Assembly (NCBI RefSeq): GCF_001431415.1
Contig: NZ_LDJI01000006.1
Location: forward strand, 62,001-126,000
From: Stenotrophomonas humi
Lineage (GTDB): Bacteria > Pseudomonadota > Gammaproteobacteria > Xanthomonadales > Xanthomonadaceae
DNA length: 64,000 bases
Reading direction: 5' to 3'
This document shows positions 60,361-64,000 of this stretch, piece after piece (the stretch's first letter is position 1; every line of letters begins with the position of its first letter). The notes beneath the pieces are model-generated. The model had not been told where the DNA came from and searched no databases. It saw only the letters and a list, made by a program, of their open reading frames with translations. The position numbers were made by a program, and so were the translations under genes.

Positions 60361-63300
60361 TTACCGGGCCGTCTGCAGGCGTGCGGCCGCGCGTTGTTCA
60401 CGACGCTTGGCGGCCCATTCGGACAGGCGCTCGAAATACAGGTAGATCACCGGCGTGGTGTACAGCGTGACCAGCTGCGACAGCAGCAGGCCGCCGACGA
60501 TGGCCACGCCCAGTGGCCGCCGCAGTTCCGAGCCGATGCCGGTGCCCAGCGCCAGTGGCAGCGCGCCGAGCATGGCCGCTGCCGTGGTCATCATGATCGG
60601 GCGGAAGCGCAGCAGGCAGGCACGGCGGATGGCGTCGTAGGCGTTGGCACCGGAACGCTGCGCGTCGAGTGCGAAGTCGATCATCATGATCGCGTTCTTC
60701 TTGACGATGCCGATCAGCAGGATGATGCCGACAATGCCGTCCACCGACAGGCTCATGCCGCACAGGTACAGTGCCAGCAGCGCGCCGACACCGGCCGGCG
60801 GCAAGGTGGAGATGATGGTCAACGGGTGGATGTAGCTTTCGTACAGCACACCCAGCACGATGTAGATCACCGCGATGGCGGCCAGCAGCAACAGCACCAC
60901 GTCGGTCTGGCTGCTGGAGAACTCCGCGGCGGTACCGACGAACTGCGCCTGCATCTGCTGCGGCAGTTCCAGTTTGGCGACGGCAGCGTTGATCGCATCC
61001 ACGCCTTCGGACAACGAATAGCCCGGTGCCAGATTGAACGAGATGGTGGCCGACGGCAGTTGCTGCTGGTGGCTGACGATCAACGGCGCGGTGCCCGGGA
61101 TGGCGGTGGCGATGGCCGACAACGGAATGCTGCCGCCGGCGCCCAGCGCGATGCCGGTGTTGCTGTTGCCGATGCCGGTGGCGGTGGATGAGTTGCTCGA
61201 TGTCACCTGGCCCAGCGAGGTGGCGTTGCTGCCGGTCAGCGTGCCGCTGCCGTTGCTGCCAATGGCCAGCTGGTTCATCAGCGCATCGCTGTTGCGGAAC
61301 TCCGGCGCCACTTCCAGCACCACGCGGTACTGGTTGAGCTGGGTGAAGATGGTGGAGATCTGGCGCTGGCCGTACGCGTCGTACAGCGTGTCGTCGATGG
61401 TCTGCATCGGCACGCCGTAGCGGGCCGCCTTGTCGCGATCCACTTCCACATGCAGGGCGCGGCCGTGATTGGCCAGGTTGTTGTCGACGTCGGCCAGTTC
61501 CGGCAGATGGCGCAGTGCCTCGGTGACGCGCTCGGTCTGCGCGGCCAGCTCTTTGCTGTCCATGTCCGACAACGAGAACTGGTAGGCGGTGGCGGCCACG
61601 CGCGTATCCAGGGTCACGTCCTGCACCGGCTTGAGATACAGCGCCACGCCCGGGATATGCGCGGCGGCGGCCTGCAGGCGCGGCAGCAGCACATCCAGTC
61701 CGTCACGATCGCCACGGTCCTTGAGCACGATGCTCAGCTGGCCCTGGTTGAGCGTGGGGTTCATGGTGCCGGCGCCGATGTAGGCGGCCACGCCGCTCAC
61801 CGCTTCGTCCTTCTGCAATGCCGCTGCCACCGCCTGGGTGCGCTGCTGCATCTGGTCGAAGGCCACATTCTGGTCGGCCAGCACCACGCCGGTGATCATG
61901 CCGGTGTCCTGGTCGGGCAGCAGGCCCTTGGGGATTACCATGTACAGCAGCACCGTCAGCGCGACCGAGGCCAGCGCGATGCCCAGCGTCAGCGGCTGGT
62001 GGCGCAGCACCCAGTCCAGGCTGCGCTCGTAGGCGTGCACCAGCCGCGACCAGGCGGTGACCTTGCCTTCGGCGGCCGCACGCTCGTGTGCGTCGTCACC
62101 TTCGGGCAGCGCATCCGGCTTGAGCAGGTAGGCGCACATCATCGGTGTCAGCGTCAGTGAGATCAGCATCGAGATCGACACCGCGATCGTCAGCACCCAC
62201 GCAAATTCATGGAACAGGCGCCCGGTGACGCCGGGCATCAGGATCAACGGTAGGAACACCGCCACCAGCGACACGGTCAGCGACAGCACGGTGAAGCCGA
62301 TTTCCTTGGAGCCAACCTCCGCCGCCTCCTGGCCGTCCTTGCCTTGTTCGATGTAACGCACGATGTTTTCGATCATCACGATCGCATCGTCGACCACGAA
62401 GCCGGTGGCCACGGTCAGTGCCATCAGCGACAGGTTGTCCAGCGACATGCCGGCAAATGCCATCACGCCGAACGTGCCCATCAACGAAAGCGGTACCGCC
62501 ACCGAGGGAATCACCGTGGCCCACAGGCGGCGCAGGAACACGAAGATCACCGCCACCACCAGGCAGATGGTGAGGATGAGGGTGAACTGCACGTCATGCA
62601 CCGAGGCGCGGATGGTGACGGTACGGTCGGAGAACACGTCCAGCTTCACGTCGGCGGGCAGCATGGCCTGCAGGCTGGGCAGGATCTGGCGGATGTTCTC
62701 CACCGTCTTGACGATGTTGGCGCCGGGCTGACGGCGCACTTCCAGCAGCACCGCCGGCTTGCCGTCGGCCCACGCGGCGATCTGGTCGTTCTCCACGCCA
62801 TCGACCACCTTGGCCACGTCGCGCAGATGCACCGGCGCGCCGTTCTGGTAGCGGATGATGATGTCGTTGTAGTCGGCCGCGTCGCTGAGCTGGTCGTTGG
62901 TGGACAGCGTGTAGCTCTGCGTCTTGCCGTTGAGCGAGCCCTTGGGCGCATTGACGTTGGCCTGCGTCAGCGCGCTGCGCAGGTCCTCCATGGTCATGCC
63001 CATGTTGGCCAACTGCGCCGGGTTGGCCTGGATGCGCACCGCAGGGCGCACGTTGCCGGCAATGGACACCAGGCCCACGCCGTCGACCTGCGACATGCGC
63101 TGGGCCAGCACCGAATCGGCCAGGTCGTTGACCTCGCGCAGCGGTCGCGTGTCGGAGGCGAGCTTGAGGGTGAGGATCGGCGCGTCGGCCGGGTTTACCC
63201 GGTTGTAGACCGGTTGGTAGGGCAGCGAGCTGGGCAGGGTGGCCTGGCGGATCGCGGCCTGCACATCCTGCGCGGCGGTGTTGATGTCCCGTTCCATCGA

Positions 63301-63585
63301 GAACTGCAGCACGATGCTGGACAGACCGGCCGAGGAGTCGGAGGTCATCATGTCCAGGCCGGAAATCTGGCCCAGCTGCCGCTCCAGCGGCGTGGTCACC
63401 AGCGACGCCATGGTCTGCGCGCTGGCACCGGGGTACTGCGTGGTCACCACCAGGCTGGGGGCTTCGATCTCGGGCAATGCGGCTACCGGCAGGCGTTGGT
63501 AGCCGAGGATGCCCAGCAGCATCAGGCCGACCATCAACAACGAAGTAGCGATCGGACGGCGGATGAAAATAGTCGAGAAGCCCAC
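60361..63585 (-). CDS. mdtB: RND multidrug efflux pump subunit MdtB/MuxB
   Basis: 1074 aa, starting at GTG 63585 (MGFSTIFIRRPIATSLLMVG) with AGGAA before it. MdtB features: GFVVDDAIVMIENI in TM4 with the proton Asp pair, LLIGIVKKNAIMMIDFALDA in TM10, and HVDATDAE-type porter segments. It is about 35 residues longer than E. coli MdtB (1040). The excess lies in a Ser/Asn/Gly/Thr-rich stretch at about 773-822 (SNGSGTLTGSNATSLGQVTS ... GNSNTGIALGAGGS), after the motif YRVVLEVAPEF in the porter domain. Works with MdtA and MdtC to expel novobiocin, bile salts and the like. Confidence 0.93.
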   Translation of the reverse strand: MGFSTIFIRRPIATSLLMVGLMLLGILGYQRLPVAALPEIEAPSLVVTTQYPGASAQTMASLVTTPLERQLGQISGLDMMTSDSSAGLSSIVLQFSMERDINTAAQDVQAAIRQATLPSSLPYQPVYNRVNPADAPILTLKLASDTRPLREVNDLADSVLAQRMSQVDGVGLVSIAGNVRPAVRIQANPAQLANMGMTMEDLRSALTQANVNAPKGSLNGKTQSYTLSTNDQLSDAADYNDIIIRYQNGAPVHLRDVAKVVDGVENDQIAAWADGKPAVLLEVRRQPGANIVKTVENIRQILPSLQAMLPADVKLDVFSDRTVTIRASVHDVQFTLILTICLVVAVIFVFLRRLWATVIPSVAVPLSLMGTFGVMAFAGMSLDNLSLMALTVATGFVVDDAIVMIENIVRYIEQGKDGQEAAEVGSKEIGFTVLSLTVSLVAVFLPLILMPGVTGRLFHEFAWVLTIAVSISMLISLTLTPMMCAYLLKPDALPEGDDAHERAAAEGKVTAWSRLVHAYERSLDWVLRHQPLTLGIALASVALTVLLYMVIPKGLLPDQDTGMITGVVLADQNVAFDQMQQRTQAVAAALQKDEAVSGVAAYIGAGTMNPTLNQGQLSIVLKDRGDRDGLDVLLPRLQAAAAHIPGVALYLKPVQDVTLDTRVAATAYQFSLSDMDSKELAAQTERVTEALRHLPELADVDNNLANHGRALHVEVDRDKAARYGVPMQTIDDTLYDAYGQRQISTIFTQLNQYRVVLEVAPEFRNSDALMNQLAIGSNGSGTLTGSNATSLGQVTSSNSSTATGIGNSNTGIALGAGGSIPLSAIATAIPGTAPLIVSHQQQLPSATISFNLAPGYSLSEGVDAINAAVAKLELPQQMQAQFVGTAAEFSSSQTDVVLLLLAAIAVIYIVLGVLYESYIHPLTIISTLPPAGVGALLALYLCGMSLSVDGIVGIILLIGIVKKNAIMMIDFALDAQRSGANAYDAIRRACLLRFRPIMMTTAAAMLGALPLALGTGIGSELRRPLGVAIVGGLLLSQLVTLYTTPVIYLYFERLSEWAAKRREQRAAARLQTAR

Positions 63586-63632
63586 GGGCGATTCCTGGTG
63601 CGGGGGAAGAGGGCGGGGTGGCGTGCGGCGCG

Positions 63633-64000
63633 TCAGCGCGGCGGGCCACTCCGTCCACCACGGCCCTTCTGGCTGGCCGCCTTGAGCTGATCTTCAGTGG
63701 GTTCCGGCGGCGCCTGGCCCGGTGCCAGCTGGGTGACCTTGCTGCCTTCCTTGAGCCGGAACTGGCCTTCGGTGACCACCTTGTCGCCCGCCTGCAGGCC
63801 CTTGCTGATGACCACGTGGCTGTCGTCGACCTGACCGCCCTGCACCACATCGCGCAGGGTGACCGTGCTGTCGGGTTTGATCAGGTAGACGAAATCACTG
63901 GAGCTGCTGCGTTGCACGGCTTCGGCCGGCACTACCACCGCGTCGGGCAGCTCGTTGAGCTGCATGCGCACGTTGACGAACTGGCCCGGCCACAACGCGC
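63633..64000 (-). CDS. mdtA: RND efflux periplasmic adaptor MdtA/MuxA, C-terminal part only
   Basis: The last 121 codons; the gene begins beyond the right edge. LWPGQFVNVRMQLNELPDAV and VVVPAEAVQRSSSSDFVYL are the end of the beta-barrel and start of the membrane-proximal domain of MFP adaptors, and GLQAGDKVVTEGQFRLKEGS the rest. A Pro/Gly/Arg-rich tail (KGRGGRSGPPR) follows. It connects MdtBC to an outer-membrane channel. It is the first gene of the mdtABC operon, 47 bases before mdtB. Confidence 0.9.
   Translation of the reverse strand, partial: ALWPGQFVNVRMQLNELPDAVVVPAEAVQRSSSSDFVYLIKPDSTVTLRDVVQGGQVDDSHVVISKGLQAGDKVVTEGQFRLKEGSKVTQLAPGQAPPEPTEDQLKAASQKGRGGRSGPPR

Overview
The window looks like chromosomal DNA of a Stenotrophomonas-type gammaproteobacterium (Xanthomonadaceae). 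This is an inference from the high G+C codon use, an Oar-like TonB receptor stub, DUF3011 and Ltp-type exported proteins, a split vitamin B12-dependent ribonucleotide reductase (NrdJa/NrdJb), an MdtABC/MuxABC efflux operon, and SMAG-like and CCCCTCTCCCG-type intergenic palindromes. I saw no rRNA, tRNA, CRISPR array, transposase or integrase.

Layout. 0-7 kb: N-terminal stub of an outer-membrane receptor, a short-chain dehydrogenase, an ECF sigma factor translationally coupled to a Ser/Thr kinase-TPR protein, and a solitary HicB-like regulator. 7-15 kb: DUF3011 protein, arginase, two tandem entericidin-like lipopeptides, a CsbD stress protein, tryptophanyl-tRNA synthetase, a metallo-hydrolase and an M28 peptidase. 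15-20 kb: KgtP-like carrier, the YedA/RarD permease pair and an alpha/beta hydrolase. 20-29 kb: a large TonB-dependent receptor and a MacA/MacB-type exporter (adaptor, ATPase, two FtsX permeases). The exporter operon is interrupted by about 800 bp of non-coding DNA that contains a roughly 510-bp inverted repeat. 29-34 kb: an ABC-2 exporter followed by a DesK/DesR-like two-component system, then a cytochrome b561 plus catalase-like peroxidase pair. 34-41 kb: M17 aminopeptidase, HAD phosphatase, AI-2E-family permease, a YqjD/YqjE/YqjK-like trio and a DegQ-type protease.

41-45 kb is the nucleotide-reduction locus. nrdJa lies behind a probable promoter, an NrdR-box-like palindrome and a hairpin-rich leader. 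A histone H1-like lysine/alanine repeat gene follows, and then nrdJb, which supplies the cysteine-rich tail.

45-57 kb is accessory-looking. It starts with a stand-alone HsdR_N/PD-(D/E)xK protein and a membrane protein in visibly more AT-rich DNA. It continues with poorly characterised exported proteins, lipoproteins and membrane proteins: an SH3 protein, a membrane-anchored protein with two Ltp repeats, an Ivy-like lipoprotein, a membrane-anchored HExxH metalloprotein and an MliC-type lysozyme inhibitor. A LysR/cupin divergent pair sits among them. A family of similar short hairpins (GGGTCAGAGTCGG...CTCTGACC type) follows many of these genes, and one promoter-leader segment is present twice.

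57-64 kb carries the RND efflux operon mdtA(partial)-mdtB-mdtC on the minus strand. MdtB has an unusual Ser/Asn/Gly/Thr-rich insertion.
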